From IMG/VR virus record IMGVR_UViG_3300028895_000635, positions 1-64,000 of that record: 64,000 bases of DNA; one strand, written 5' to 3'. Position numbers and translations under genes: made by a program. The first letter of the stretch is position 1. Each line of letters starts with the position of its first letter. This DNA comes from a virus. The notes under the pieces were generated by a model. That model was not told the DNA's origin and searched no databases. It saw only the letters and a program-made list of their open reading frames with translations. Of this stretch, positions 7,906 to 16,077 are shown piece by piece.

Positions 7906-8637
7906 CTAGAACGTCCGGAGCGGAATGCCACCCATCAGGGCAGCGTGTGTTGAGAATGACGACCAATAAGTCCCTATCAACTCCTTGGTGCGTGCTAACG
8001 AGAATAGATCGATTGCCGAGTCGGCCACAGATGTATGCCGGCCACGTCGTGCGCGCTGCGGGCGCATAGTCTGTTCGCGCCAGATAATACGATCGCCGTA
8101 GAGCCGCCGCAGCCACTTCACGCTGTCGAAGTTGTCCGAACAGAGCAGGAACTGCGCGTCGGCGTCTTCAGCGACTACGCGATCAAGCTCCTTCTTCAAC
8201 AGCGGGTCGGACTGACGACAGTTTGGTAGGTCGGTACGCCGGACATGCAGGCCAATGGCGTCGGCCGGCACGGTCTCCATGAACGCCTCCAGCGTGTCCT
8301 CGAACTCTGGCTGCAGCCGTAGCGCACGCGCCCGTGCTGTGGCAATAGTCATGAATTCGTCGTGGGGGATCTCCAGTTGCGTCCTGTTGTACCATTCGAC
8401 GATGTGCGTCGAGCGTTCTCCTACGAACTCGCGGATGCGCTTGTACTTACGCCCATCACGCCGAGACGGCATGATCGCGCAGGTGTCTGGCACGAATACG
8501 TCAGCGAACGTGGAGCTACACGCCGCATGTCGGTTCCAGTGCACCAGAAACGACAAGCCGTAGTAGTCGGCAATCGCCCCAATGCCGGTCCAACCACGCA
8601 GCCTGTTGCACAGGCCGCTCTGCGTGCAGTGCTGCAT
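7906..8637 (-). CDS. fucosyltransferase-like glycosyltransferase
   Basis: 243 residues from the ATG at 8637; no strong ribosome-binding site, and the spacer after the upstream stop is 41 bp. The N-terminal SGLCNRLRGW and the following A-x-x-Y-G-L-x-F-x-V-x-W stretch, then IGLHVRRTD, FLLCSDN, and the C-terminal AIDLFSLA...GTYWSSFS pattern fit the GT11/GT23 (NodZ, FUT8) and O-fucosyltransferase group, which use GDP-fucose. HxRRTD is the donor-binding motif of this group. First of a run of sugar-transfer genes on the downstream side of the island. Acceptor unknown. Confidence 0.65.
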   Translation of the reverse strand: MQHCTQSGLCNRLRGWTGIGAIADYYGLSFLVHWNRHAACSSTFADVFVPDTCAIMPSRRDGRKYKRIREFVGERSTHIVEWYNRTQLEIPHDEFMTIATARARALRLQPEFEDTLEAFMETVPADAIGLHVRRTDLPNCRQSDPLLKKELDRVVAEDADAQFLLCSDNFDSVKWLRRLYGDRIIWREQTMRPQRARRGRHTSVADSAIDLFSLARTKELIGTYWSSFSTHAALMGGIPLRTF

Positions 8638-8678
8638 GATAACCGGGAACGTGTGGCGCGTACGTCCAGGCGCCGGAA

Positions 8679-9224
8679 TTATGCCGGTCCTTCGCGGGAT
8701 AGCTTTTCTGCAAAGCGCCTCAGCCTGCTTTTTCCAGTTCTGTTTACCCACGGAAATGTCCGATCTGGGACGGGCAGATTTAGAAACGCGCATAGCGGCT
8801 CCCATCCGTCGCCGCCGCATACGTCGTACACCAGCAGGTCGTCCTGCCGTTCCGCAAAGTGCTTGTAGACAGCTGCTGTGTGCTCGTCCCATTTTCGTCT
8901 ATGCAGCGCAGGACTGCCTCCAAATTGCGACATGCGGCTGATGATCCACGGGTCCATGTCTCGGACAGTCAGGATGAACTTGCTGCCCGGGTACGCCGCG
9001 TCCAGCTCGCGGAACATGTAGTTGATCGGCGAGTCACAGAAAGCATTGTACTCCTCGTCGAGAGAGTGCAAAGGCGGCTTTCCGTGTCGCTTGTTCTGCC
9101 TGGCAACCGTCTTGACCTTGCGAGCCCAGTGCAGGCAATTGAAGCCGAGGATGTTCAAGGCCTTCTGCAGCGATGCAGTGCCGGTCTTGTTCATCCCTAT
9201 ACCAAGTATGAGTGATTTGGCCAC
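8679..9224 (-). CDS. sulfotransferase family protein (copy A)
   Basis: About 181 residues from a GTG at 9224 whose first base is shared with the TAG stop of the upstream paralogue. It starts with LILGIGMNKTGTASL, the 5'-phosphosulfate loop of PAPS-dependent sulfotransferases, and has KFILTVRDMDPWIISR as the 3'-phosphate (R/S) region. The short length and GMNKTGT loop match the bacterial and eukaryotic-like sulfotransferase_4 group. Expected to move sulfate from PAPS to a carbohydrate or similar acceptor. Closely related to the next gene, so a tandem duplication. Confidence 0.75.
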   Translation of the reverse strand: MAKSLILGIGMNKTGTASLQKALNILGFNCLHWARKVKTVARQNKRHGKPPLHSLDEEYNAFCDSPINYMFRELDAAYPGSKFILTVRDMDPWIISRMSQFGGSPALHRRKWDEHTAAVYKHFAERQDDLLVYDVCGGDGWEPLCAFLNLPVPDRTFPWVNRTGKSRLRRFAEKLSREGPA

Positions 9225-9769
9225 TAGGCTAATCCCCTTCTTTTTAGCGCTCGGCGACGGCGACGGCGTAGGTACGGCGTCGTCTTGTTCTTCCACGGGA
9301 ACGGCTGATCGGGCACAGGCACGCCTAAGAACTCGCACAGCGGCACCCAGCCCACGCCGTCGCATAGATGGTACACAAGGATGTCGTCTTCACGGCCCTT
9401 GAAGTAGCGTGCCACCGCCTCGCAGTGGTCGTCCCAGCAGCGAGAGTGGTACTGTCGCGTATCACCGAATTGGATCATACGGCTCTTGATCCAGGCTTCC
9501 TTGCTCCGCATCGTGAAGATGAAACGGCTACCCGGATATGTGATGTCCAATACCTCAAAATGCAGGGGTATGGGGCAGTCGCAGAACGCGCGGTACTCGT
9601 CGGTGAGCGAATGCAGTATCGGCCGCTTGCGCAGCTGATTCTCCTCGATGACCTTGCTGACACGTACTGAGTCGTGTAGGCAAGGAAACCCAAGCACGTC
9701 CAGGGCGCGCGTCAGTGACACCGTCCCGGTCTTGTTCATCCCTATGCCAAATATGAATGGCTCATCCAT
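9224..9769 (-). CDS. sulfotransferase family protein (copy B)
   Basis: 181 residues. FIFGIGMNKTGTVSL gives the PAPS 5'-loop and SRFIFTMRSKEAWIKSR the 3'-phosphate region. It aligns end to end with its downstream neighbour, including the DEYxAFCD and D-x-x-YPGS blocks, the WDxH segment, and a DxPFPW motif near the C-terminus. The last 15 residues are very basic. It overlaps the upstream glycosyltransferase by 8 bp. The tandem pair could have different acceptors. Confidence 0.78.
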   Translation of the reverse strand: MDEPFIFGIGMNKTGTVSLTRALDVLGFPCLHDSVRVSKVIEENQLRKRPILHSLTDEYRAFCDCPIPLHFEVLDITYPGSRFIFTMRSKEAWIKSRMIQFGDTRQYHSRCWDDHCEAVARYFKGREDDILVYHLCDGVGWVPLCEFLGVPVPDQPFPWKNKTTPYLRRRRRRALKRRGLA

Positions 9770-10505
9770 GATGCTTCCTCGCTGCTTCTTCTAGCGCCGC
9801 AGACTCAGCTGGTGATACACGCCAGCGTTCTGTCTTACGACCTTTCCAGTTACGTCCCAAATGTCCCAAATGCAGCACTGCATAATCAACCCACGGCAGC
9901 AGCAGGCGTTTCTCGTCAGCCCACTCGAGCCCCAGGGCCACATCATACTTGGCCGCAGTGCGGTTTTCACTTATGCCGATTGGACGTGTCGGGTAGTGCC
10001 AGAGTTGAAAGTAGCCTTCGATACCGATCGGGTTGGATGTTGGGCGCTTGCCCCACACCTTGTTCTTACGCACAGCAGGTAGCGGATCAAGCCCTAGAGA
10101 ATACCAGGACTTCTTGCGTTTGCACCGCTTCCACTGCGCCTCGGTCTTACAGCTACGACGACGCGCGCTGTAGAGGCACGTCTTGTCCAACTCGTTGAGT
10201 CCGACCCTGTCCGGTGGCGGCGGCATCATCAGGATGTCGGAATCCATAAACAGCAGCCAGCCGTCCGGCTTAGCATAAGCCAGTGCCTCGTTGAGAGCTG
10301 CCCCCTTGTTAAACGGCGCGTTGTATTTGTTCCAAGCGCATGTCTTGAAGCACTCAGCGCCGCACCGCTTTGCCACCGCTTCCGTCGATCCGTCCGTCAG
10401 GCTCGTAGCCACTACCACGCGCCCGTAACGTACCGCCTCCGGCAGCGTCAACGCTAGGAAGTCGCTGTAGTCGACGCTCGTCATTATGATGGTGAGCTGT
10501 GGCAT
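9762..10505 (-). CDS. glycosyltransferase, GT-A fold
   Basis: 247 residues. Opens with LTIIMTSVDYSDFLALTLP, continues with an NKGAALNEAL segment and LLFMDSDILM, the metal-binding DxD of GT-A enzymes. A basic, Trp/Lys-rich insertion follows (about 125-165). No membrane segment. It lies between a GT25-like gene and the paired sulfotransferases with nearly no spacing, so it is likely made from one long transcript with them. Donor and acceptor unknown. Confidence 0.72.
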   Translation of the reverse strand: MPQLTIIMTSVDYSDFLALTLPEAVRYGRVVVATSLTDGSTEAVAKRCGAECFKTCAWNKYNAPFNKGAALNEALAYAKPDGWLLFMDSDILMMPPPPDRVGLNELDKTCLYSARRRSCKTEAQWKRCKRKKSWYSLGLDPLPAVRKNKVWGKRPTSNPIGIEGYFQLWHYPTRPIGISENRTAAKYDVALGLEWADEKRLLLPWVDYAVLHLGHLGRNWKGRKTERWRVSPAESAALEEAARKHHG

Positions 10506-10508
10506 ACG

Positions 10509-11162
10509 TCATTTGGCTTTACGGATCATCTTCTTGTGCCAGCCGCTCATGAAGGACCGACGCCGGTACTTCCCGCGCAGCTCGGAAAAGCCGTCTTGCT
10601 GACCTACGATCATCTTCTTGGCCACCAGGCACAGCGACTTGGGCTGCACCTTGTAAGCGTACCAGCGATCGATCGGCTGGGTCGCCACGCAGTACGCCGG
10701 GAACAGCGAACGGTGTACAGCATAGGCGTGCCCGCACAGGTAGCCGCCGCGTAGCTGACACAGGTGTTTGCTGAAATCGCGCGCACCCGTGGGTATGTTC
10801 ACGCGGCGCTGTGACGGATAGCCGCCCATGTAGAACAGCCGCCAATCCGTCTGCGACAGCTCATGGATAACGCCGGCCATCTCGGAGGTATCGAGCACCT
10901 TGATATCGTCCTCGAAGATAAGGACGTTGTCCAGATCTTCTTCCATCGCCCAGTTAGCGCAGGCGACGTGGGACCGGTAACACCCGCGTTCGGGGTCTTC
11001 CGGGTCTTCGATTGCAGAGAAGCGCTCCACGCGGTGCGCTATACCCATCTTCTCGAACTCGGCCTGGGCCTGCTCCCAGCGATCGGTGTGGCTGTCCAGG
11101 TTGATACAGAGAATACGATCGAAGTATCCGCACGGGTTCAGCCCGTCGAATTCCTTAGTCAT
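10509..11162 (-). CDS. GT25-family-like glycosyltransferase
   Basis: 217 residues. ILCINLDSHTDRWEQ and GCYRSHVACANWA match the start of GT25 (LOS/LPS galactosyltransferase-type and collagen galactosyltransferase-type) enzymes, and LIFEDDIKV carries the metal-binding EDD. A GGYLCGHAYAVHR segment corresponds to the acceptor-side motif of the family. The C-terminus is Lys/Arg-rich. GT25 enzymes usually add galactose or glucose to lipooligosaccharide or hydroxylysine. Overlaps the upstream gene by 4 bp. Confidence 0.75.
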   Translation of the reverse strand: MTKEFDGLNPCGYFDRILCINLDSHTDRWEQAQAEFEKMGIAHRVERFSAIEDPEDPERGCYRSHVACANWAMEEDLDNVLIFEDDIKVLDTSEMAGVIHELSQTDWRLFYMGGYPSQRRVNIPTGARDFSKHLCQLRGGYLCGHAYAVHRSLFPAYCVATQPIDRWYAYKVQPKSLCLVAKKMIVGQQDGFSELRGKYRRRSFMSGWHKKMIRKAK

Positions 11163-11977
11163 TTGAAGCTCCTAACGGTTGCGGCCAGTGGAAACGGGCC
11201 TCTGGCAGAGAAGTCGACTCTGCCCTTTGAGTGCCACCGTGTCCAGCGCCACGACGGCCGAACTAGTGAAGCTAGGCCGATGTGCTGGCACACCGCTGGG
11301 TGCATCCGATAGATGTCGCACGCGCTACGGACGTGCGCGCAGAACTTGTTGTCGAAGCCCATACGCATGTTATGGCGTCGACTGGCCCAAGGGAGCACTG
11401 CTTTGATGCCTTCGGGCGTGACGTAGTAGCACTGCGCCGTGACGCCACCATGCGGCACGTACGTCATCGGGCTGCGCTTCTGCGAATTCTTCTTGTTGAT
11501 CCAACATCCGGCAACAAGACCGACAGGACGTCGATTTGGTTCAGGCTCTTGCGCTGCAGTCGTCATACGCGCCATCCAGTCCGCGTTGAACACTACGTCG
11601 TCCTGCATAATTATAATGCCGTGATCACGCCCGAAACTTTCGACCATCCGGCAGAACGCCTGACAGGATGCGTTCACCACGCCGGACGGGCCACGGCCCA
11701 GGCGGATGACCCGGACCTTGCCGTCCAAACCCGGGCTCTTGTTCCGCGAACGCACCTGATCTAGGTCCATATCGCGCCACCGCTGCGACCTCGGCCACGA
11801 TGCGCCTACAAACACCGGCTTGTCCGTGTACAGGTAATCCTTTGTGGACTGCTGGTTGCTGGCATCGTCAAAGACAACTACCTGCTGGTCAGCAGGTAGG
11901 TCAGATGCGCTAAGCGAACGCAGCGTCACATCGAGCATGGTGTGACGGTTACGTGTTACAATCCCGATCGGAATCAT
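11159..11977 (-). CDS. glycosyltransferase, GT2-like
   Basis: 272 residues. PIGIVTRNRHTMLDVTLRSL is the GT2-type N-terminal nucleotide-binding start, VVVFDDAS the first acidic site, and IIIMQDDVVF the DxD-like motif that holds the metal and sugar nucleotide. The second half is rich in Trp, His and Arg. The start ATG overlaps the stop of the bifunctional upstream gene by 4 bp. Part of the continuous run of sugar genes from 13.8 to 7.2 kb. Confidence 0.72.
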   Translation of the reverse strand: MIPIGIVTRNRHTMLDVTLRSLSASDLPADQQVVVFDDASNQQSTKDYLYTDKPVFVGASWPRSQRWRDMDLDQVRSRNKSPGLDGKVRVIRLGRGPSGVVNASCQAFCRMVESFGRDHGIIIMQDDVVFNADWMARMTTAAQEPEPNRRPVGLVAGCWINKKNSQKRSPMTYVPHGGVTAQCYYVTPEGIKAVLPWASRRHNMRMGFDNKFCAHVRSACDIYRMHPAVCQHIGLASLVRPSWRWTRWHSKGRVDFSARGPFPLAATVRSFK

Positions 11978-13074
11978 GCCCAGTCCTTGATATACGGCTC
12001 GACGGCTATCAGATCAGGCCGCTGTTCGACAGCCTGGTCGCGTGATGCCTTATCATAGAAGATTCGCAGCACGTAACCACCCCAACCAGAGCCACAGTAT
12101 CGATGGCAGATCTGTCCAGGCATAGACGTCAGTGGCGCCATCCCTTCGTCCAGTTGCATCTCGTGCGTGAGCGCAACGCCCTCCGCTAGTAGATGCAAAT
12201 TGTTGTCAGCTACGCCTGCATGGGCACGCGCGCCGGCTTCAACTAGCTTGTCGTAGTCTCGTGGCGTATCCACGAGGTCAACCGTGCAATGCGGCTTGCC
12301 TGTCCATTCCAGCAGCATTCTGCCGTTCAGCATCTCCGGATTGCGTTTGAGCACCAGCACGGGATATGCACCGGAGCGCCAGCTGCACAGCCCTGTCTCT
12401 TTGATGACAGCAGGGTCTTGCCAGCCAACACCGCTACGCAGCTCCGCGGCCACCGGGTCTTTACCCTGCAACAGCGCCCAGGCCGCAGAGCCGCCCACAC
12501 CGCCTCCAGGCTTGTACACAGGCTTATCCAGGCTCATCATCGGCGTGATCGCGCAGTTCACGATGCAGCCGTCGTCGCGCGCCAACCGAGGCACGTCGAG
12601 CCAGCCGCCGGCCAGGTCCACCCGCGCGGGACAGCGATCGGGCGCAGCCATTTTGATGCGCAGGTCCGTGGAGCTAACGCTGTCGGGCACCGGTGTCTTC
12701 GGAATCTGTACGTACTTGACGCCGAGCTTGGCGCACAGCTCCTTCTTCTGCGAGACGTACTTGTCATCGACCGTTGCGGCGAGGATGTCGAAGTCGCCCG
12801 AGCGCATCGTCAGCTCGAAGTTCGTCTCAGGCGCCCAGTCGCTGCCGCCGATTACTACGGAGTCGACGAAGTCTATCGAGAGTAGGATGAGCTTCTTGTG
12901 CGACGCAGGCAGACAGGGTTCACGACCCTTAATCTGCTTTACGACGTCGTCCGTAGGCACAACGACCGTCAGATGATCGCCGAGTGCTTTGGCTTCGCGA
13001 AGAAATTGGACGTGACCGGCGTGGATAACGTCGTACGTCCCGCTGACAAGAACCTTTACTTTCCGATCTGCCAT
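11974..13074 (-). CDS. nucleotidyltransferase / GHMP-type sugar kinase fusion
   Basis: 366 residues from the ATG at 13074 (GGGAG seven bases upstream). Residues 1-145 are a cytidylyltransferase-like domain with GTYDVIHAGH (12-21) and SSTDLRIKM (134-142). Residues 149-366 look like a GHMP kinase: PARVDLAGGWLDVP (149-162), the Gly-rich GGGVGGSAAW (190-199), and a C-terminal GSGWGGY. The closest known arrangement is heptose or fucose activation (HldE/HddA, FKP), where a sugar is phosphorylated then joined to a nucleotide. The order here, transferase before kinase, is the reverse of HldE. It would supply an activated sugar to the adjacent transferases. Sugar not determined. Confidence 0.75.
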   Translation of the reverse strand: MADRKVKVLVSGTYDVIHAGHVQFLREAKALGDHLTVVVPTDDVVKQIKGREPCLPASHKKLILLSIDFVDSVVIGGSDWAPETNFELTMRSGDFDILAATVDDKYVSQKKELCAKLGVKYVQIPKTPVPDSVSSTDLRIKMAAPDRCPARVDLAGGWLDVPRLARDDGCIVNCAITPMMSLDKPVYKPGGGVGGSAAWALLQGKDPVAAELRSGVGWQDPAVIKETGLCSWRSGAYPVLVLKRNPEMLNGRMLLEWTGKPHCTVDLVDTPRDYDKLVEAGARAHAGVADNNLHLLAEGVALTHEMQLDEGMAPLTSMPGQICHRYCGSGWGGYVLRIFYDKASRDQAVEQRPDLIAVEPYIKDWA

Positions 13075-13805
13075 CTGTAACTCCCGTGCTGATAGTCGAA
13101 GCTCGTGAAGCGATGCCGCTGCGCCATTTCCGTGTAGACACGGACGAGCAACGTATGGATCGGCGCATCGCCCCAACGCTTCGTATAGATGCCACCGTGC
13201 TTCTCGATGGCTTCCAGCGCTTCTTTGCACGGGGAGGTCAACCAGAGAGACGGCTTAGCGATATGGAAATTGTTGTAGTAGATCTTCCGGTCCCACTTGT
13301 AGGTACCGAAAGCAGGATCATGCGCACGCAGCATCGCCTTCAGGCCGCGGACCGCAGTCTTGGATTCTGGACGTGTCGCGCGCCACGCGTAGACCTTGTT
13401 GCCCTCTGCCATGACCTCGAACGGGTCGTCGTGCATCTTGGAGCGGATGTACGAGTCATCGTCGAGGCGCATGTAGTAGTCGAAGTCCTTCAACATCGGG
13501 TATAGGCCCAACGAGAAGAACCGGCACATGTTGCGGTAGCCGATGCTGTGCGACTGTGACAGCGTCCACTCGTTGAACTTGCTTACGTCGATGTGCGGCG
13601 GCGGCGAGATGTCGACCTGCTTGAGCACTACACGCGCGCAGCGCTCTTGCATCTGCCGCAGATGCTCATCCGTGAAGTCGCCCTCGTGGCAGACGACGAC
13701 TGGGTGTGGATGCGCATCCAGCAGATTCTTCTGGAGCAGCTTCAGGCTTCTGAGCAGCTTGTCCAGTCTACGAGTCTGTGCCAAGTAGATGATCACTGTA
13801 TTCAT
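13056..13805 (-). CDS. GT15-like alpha-mannosyltransferase (KRE2/MNT1 type)
   Basis: 249 residues from the ATG at 13805 (GGAG ten bases upstream). MCRFFSLGLYPML, DYYMRLDDDSYI with the DDD at 115-117, IYYNNFHIAKPSLW, and KRWGDAPIHT (209-218) match the signature blocks of GT15, a family known mainly from fungal Golgi alpha-1,2-mannosyltransferases that use GDP-mannose. There is no signal anchor, so the protein should be cytoplasmic. First gene after the 13918-13941 palindrome, heading the sugar operon. Strong match by motif; an unusual family for a phage. Confidence 0.78.
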   Translation of the reverse strand: MNTVIIYLAQTRRLDKLLRSLKLLQKNLLDAHPHPVVVCHEGDFTDEHLRQMQERCARVVLKQVDISPPPHIDVSKFNEWTLSQSHSIGYRNMCRFFSLGLYPMLKDFDYYMRLDDDSYIRSKMHDDPFEVMAEGNKVYAWRATRPESKTAVRGLKAMLRAHDPAFGTYKWDRKIYYNNFHIAKPSLWLTSPCKEALEAIEKHGGIYTKRWGDAPIHTLLVRVYTEMAQRHRFTSFDYQHGSYRWQIGK

Positions 13806-13917
13806 GGGCATACCACTCCTCACCACATACGGTCGCCCCAACCGCTCGATCCCCTGGAACGCCGCCTGGTGCCGATCGTTGAGTCAAGTCTAGCCGCGTG
13901 TACTTCGCAAGCAGAGG

Positions 13918-13941
13918 AACTTTGATCACATGATCAAAGTT
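13918..13941. promoter_or_regulatory. perfect 24-bp palindrome containing dyad box (copy 2)
   Basis: Two perfect 11-bp arms (AACTTTGATCA and its complement) around a TG/CA centre. It overlaps the stop codon of the cold-shock gene and lies about 110 bp upstream of the mannosyltransferase start, at the head of the sugar operon. No T-run follows, so it is not a typical terminator; it looks like an operator for a dimeric protein. It is the longest version of the ten-copy box. Confidence 0.6.
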
Positions 13942-14149
13942 AGACTACCGTCACGTTCTCCGCCTTGGGCCGTCCGCCCTTGCCCTCTCCCTCGGTGAAG
14001 TCGACCTGCTGGCCCTCGATGAGCGCATCAAAGTCCGACTTCTGGGGGAGCCCTGAACAGTGAAAGAATATGTCGGATCCGCCGGCGTCCGGCTGGATGA
14101 ATCCAAAACCACGCTCCATCACCAACTTCTTGATGGTGCCTCTTGCCAT
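13940..14149 (-). CDS. cold-shock domain protein
   Basis: 69 residues, the normal length for CspA proteins. RNP1 reads GFGFIQ (14-19) and RNP2 DIFFH (26-30), the aromatic single-stranded nucleic-acid-binding face. Likely an RNA chaperone or anti-terminator in the cytoplasm. Its stop lies inside the perfect palindrome at 13918-13941. Clear ribosome-binding site (GGAGAAG) upstream. CspA-like genes occur in several phages. Confidence 0.93.
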   Translation of the reverse strand: MARGTIKKLVMERGFGFIQPDAGGSDIFFHCSGLPQKSDFDALIEGQQVDFTEGEGKGGRPKAENVTVV

Positions 14150-14187
14150 CTTCTTCTCCTAACGCTATCTAACGTGTTGTGCTGCGC

Positions 14188-14490
14188 TTAGTTAAGAATC
14201 GCGTACAGATCGGATTCCTTAGCCAGCACGTAATCAACTCCGTCAAGTGTAACGGTTTCCGCGTACGCTGAGAAGAGCACGCGGCTACCTACTGTCACCT
14301 GCTTGCAGTCGATTCCGACCGCTACAGCGGTGCCCGTCTGCGGCTTCTCGGTCGAGCCCTCGGGCAGTGTAATGCCACCAGGCGACATCGTTTCCCGCGG
14401 ATCGGGCGTGATCAGCACGCGCTCTCCAATCGGCTTGCAGTCCACAGGATTGCACTTACACTTGTCATCACAAGCACATCCACTAGCCAT
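14188..14490 (-). CDS. GroES-like co-chaperonin with Cys-rich N-terminus
   Basis: 100 residues from the ATG at 14490 (AAAGGAG upstream). Residues 19-100 match Cpn10: PIGERVLITPD, GGITLPEG, a shortened mobile-loop region, VTVGSRVLFSAYAETV, and YVLAKESDLYAIL. The first 18 residues are an added Cys-rich segment with Cys at 5, 7, 11, 13 and 18, which could bind a metal. Cpn10 caps GroEL; phage versions such as T4 Gp31 help fold the capsid. No GroEL gene is in the window, so it probably works with the host chaperonin. Confidence 0.83.
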   Translation of the reverse strand: MASGCACDDKCKCNPVDCKPIGERVLITPDPRETMSPGGITLPEGSTEKPQTGTAVAVGIDCKQVTVGSRVLFSAYAETVTLDGVDYVLAKESDLYAILN

Positions 14491-14492
14491 CT

Positions 14493-15359
14493 CTACTCTC
14501 CTTTGTGGTGGAAGACCTCTTCCATAGGTGCCCAGACTTCGCCTGGGGGTAATTCGCTGACGGGCTGCTGCAACGGTGTGCATAGCTTCCACCAGCGCTG
14601 TGTTTCCTCGTCCGCAGCCATCTTGGCCATGTCAGCCTCGTAGTCGTCGCCGACGTACTCGTAGTAGCTGAACAGGTAATCGTTCCCATCCGGCAGACGC
14701 GCCGCAAAGATCGAGTAGTTGCGGATGTTGCACTCCTCGATCTTACTCAGAACGGTTGCCCACACTTCGGCATGCAGCCGCCGATACTCGGCAAGCTTGC
14801 CCGGCGTGACCTGCACGACCATGCCGTAGCGGTTTGCAAGGCCCTTAGGCCAGATCGACTGTGCTAGGCTGCACCGCAGCTCGTCGACATCGAATACGAC
14901 GTTGACGCCGAACACACGCCCCTGCACCAGGAAACCCCTGCGTGTCACCCACTCAACCTCGACCACTGCACGGTTCTCTGGGATCTCTGGTACCTTTTCA
15001 TCGCCGTATGCGCGTGCTATGCGCTTGAATACAGGCGACAGGATGCAGAAGCCCTTGTTAAGGTCCGACACGCTTATGGTGCGCCCTTCTGGCTCAGCTG
15101 CGAATACCAGCAGGTCGGGGTGAGCATCCAGTACGATGCAGCGCTTCTCCGTGTCAACCTGGCGGTCGAGTTCGATCACGATATCGGGGTCGTCGCCAAA
15201 GTCCCACGGCAAGAACATCCGTACGCGGCTTTCCTTGTCGGTGAACGCCATGGGTAGCCCGGTGACACCCTCCGCCTCGATTGCCGCGGCCACGTTGGGC
15301 CGGCGCGGGCGCAGCCAGTTCATAAACTCCGGCGTGATCTTGTATACATCGGTCGGCAT
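14493..15359 (-). CDS. fusion of unknown domain with L-rhamnose-mutarotase-like domain
   Basis: 288 residues from the ATG at 15359 (GAGG upstream). Residues about 177-288 match RhaM/FucU-like L-rhamnose mutarotases: YRRLHAEVW with the catalytic His at 196, NYSIF, YYEYVGDD, and a Trp pair at 256-257. This enzyme interconverts the alpha and beta forms of 6-deoxy sugars. The first 175 residues have no recognised family but contain repeated D-x-D/E strands. The fusion fits the sugar cluster: a mutarotase would feed a 6-deoxy sugar into activation. Confidence 0.7.
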   Translation of the reverse strand: MPTDVYKITPEFMNWLRPRRPNVAAAIEAEGVTGLPMAFTDKESRVRMFLPWDFGDDPDIVIELDRQVDTEKRCIVLDAHPDLLVFAAEPEGRTISVSDLNKGFCILSPVFKRIARAYGDEKVPEIPENRAVVEVEWVTRRGFLVQGRVFGVNVVFDVDELRCSLAQSIWPKGLANRYGMVVQVTPGKLAEYRRLHAEVWATVLSKIEECNIRNYSIFAARLPDGNDYLFSYYEYVGDDYEADMAKMAADEETQRWWKLCTPLQQPVSELPPGEVWAPMEEVFHHKGE

Positions 15360-15395
15360 CTTTGTACCTCGCAACTACAAACTAAAGTGCGACTT

Positions 15396-15821
15396 TCACT
15401 CGTCGCCCAGTAGCTCCTCCCATTTGTCAATACGACGTACGTCACTGTCGTCGTGGTATGTGCTGGACTCGTAGGCCCACGTGTCGTGTTCGGCGCTCAG
15501 CCGATGCCAGTCGCCAGGATGCAGCATGATCGACCAGCCGGGCTGCAGCCTAGCGATCTGCAATGCCACCATCGAGTGGATGCCGGTGCGCATCAGCTGT
15601 TCTGGGTCGCCCTGCAAATACTCTACGACCAAACAGCCCGATTCGCAAGTAATTACCTCGGCCTTGATCGGATGCTTGTGAATGCTCGACTTCTTGCCCG
15701 CCTTGACGAACAGCGTCTTCTGGCACAGGTTGTGATTGACGTCATTGAGATGCCACGACTCGTAGCCCCAATCCTTCGGCACAAACTTCGCGGTTTGCAC
15801 GGGAATGACTTCAGCTGCCAT
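15396..15821 (-). CDS. cupin protein, sugar-isomerase-like
   Basis: 141 residues, one cupin domain. WGYESWHLN near the start, then KSSIHKHPIKAEV with two His and a Glu of the first cupin motif, and LHPGDWHRL as the second motif with its His. This arrangement resembles the C-terminal domain of type II mannose-6-phosphate isomerases and dTDP-sugar epimerases. It probably binds a metal and an aldose. It overlaps the next upstream gene by 11 bp. Place in the island fits sugar-nucleotide supply. Confidence 0.75.
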   Translation of the reverse strand: MAAEVIPVQTAKFVPKDWGYESWHLNDVNHNLCQKTLFVKAGKKSSIHKHPIKAEVITCESGCLVVEYLQGDPEQLMRTGIHSMVALQIARLQPGWSIMLHPGDWHRLSAEHDTWAYESSTYHDDSDVRRIDKWEELLGDE

Positions 15822-16077
15822 CTTCCTCTTCCTCCTCCTCGGGGTCGCCGTATATCTGTTTAACGTCGGTCTTGAACTCAGTCTTACAGTGTGCGCAGGT
15901 CACAATGCAAGGGGCCATGACCGGAAAACCCTCGTCGGGCTCGATATCGAGCGCGTGGTACACGAGGTTTTCCTCAATGAGCGAGCGGTAAGGCGGCATG
16001 ATCGCACAGACGAAGTTCTGCCGTCCACACTCGTCACAATCCCACGCAAACGCGGGGTGTAGTTCGACTTCGATCAC
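15811..16077 (-). CDS. zinc-ribbon protein with acidic tail
   Basis: 88 residues from a GTG at 16077. Two CxxC pairs, CDEC (near residue 14) and CAHC (near residue 60), can bind one zinc. The tail is a run of Glu/Asp. The start overlaps the stop of a tiny membrane-peptide gene (GTGA), which supports this start over an upstream GTG at 16137. Function unknown; zinc ribbons often mediate nucleic-acid or protein contacts. Confidence 0.55.
   Translation of the reverse strand: MIEVELHPAFAWDCDECGRQNFVCAIMPPYRSLIEENLVYHALDIEPDEGFPVMAPCIVTCAHCKTEFKTDVKQIYGDPEEEEEEDGS

Noticed and set aside
13918-13941. Perfect palindrome as a rho-independent terminator
   Set aside because: AT-rich stem with a 2-base centre and no T-run; more like a protein-binding site.
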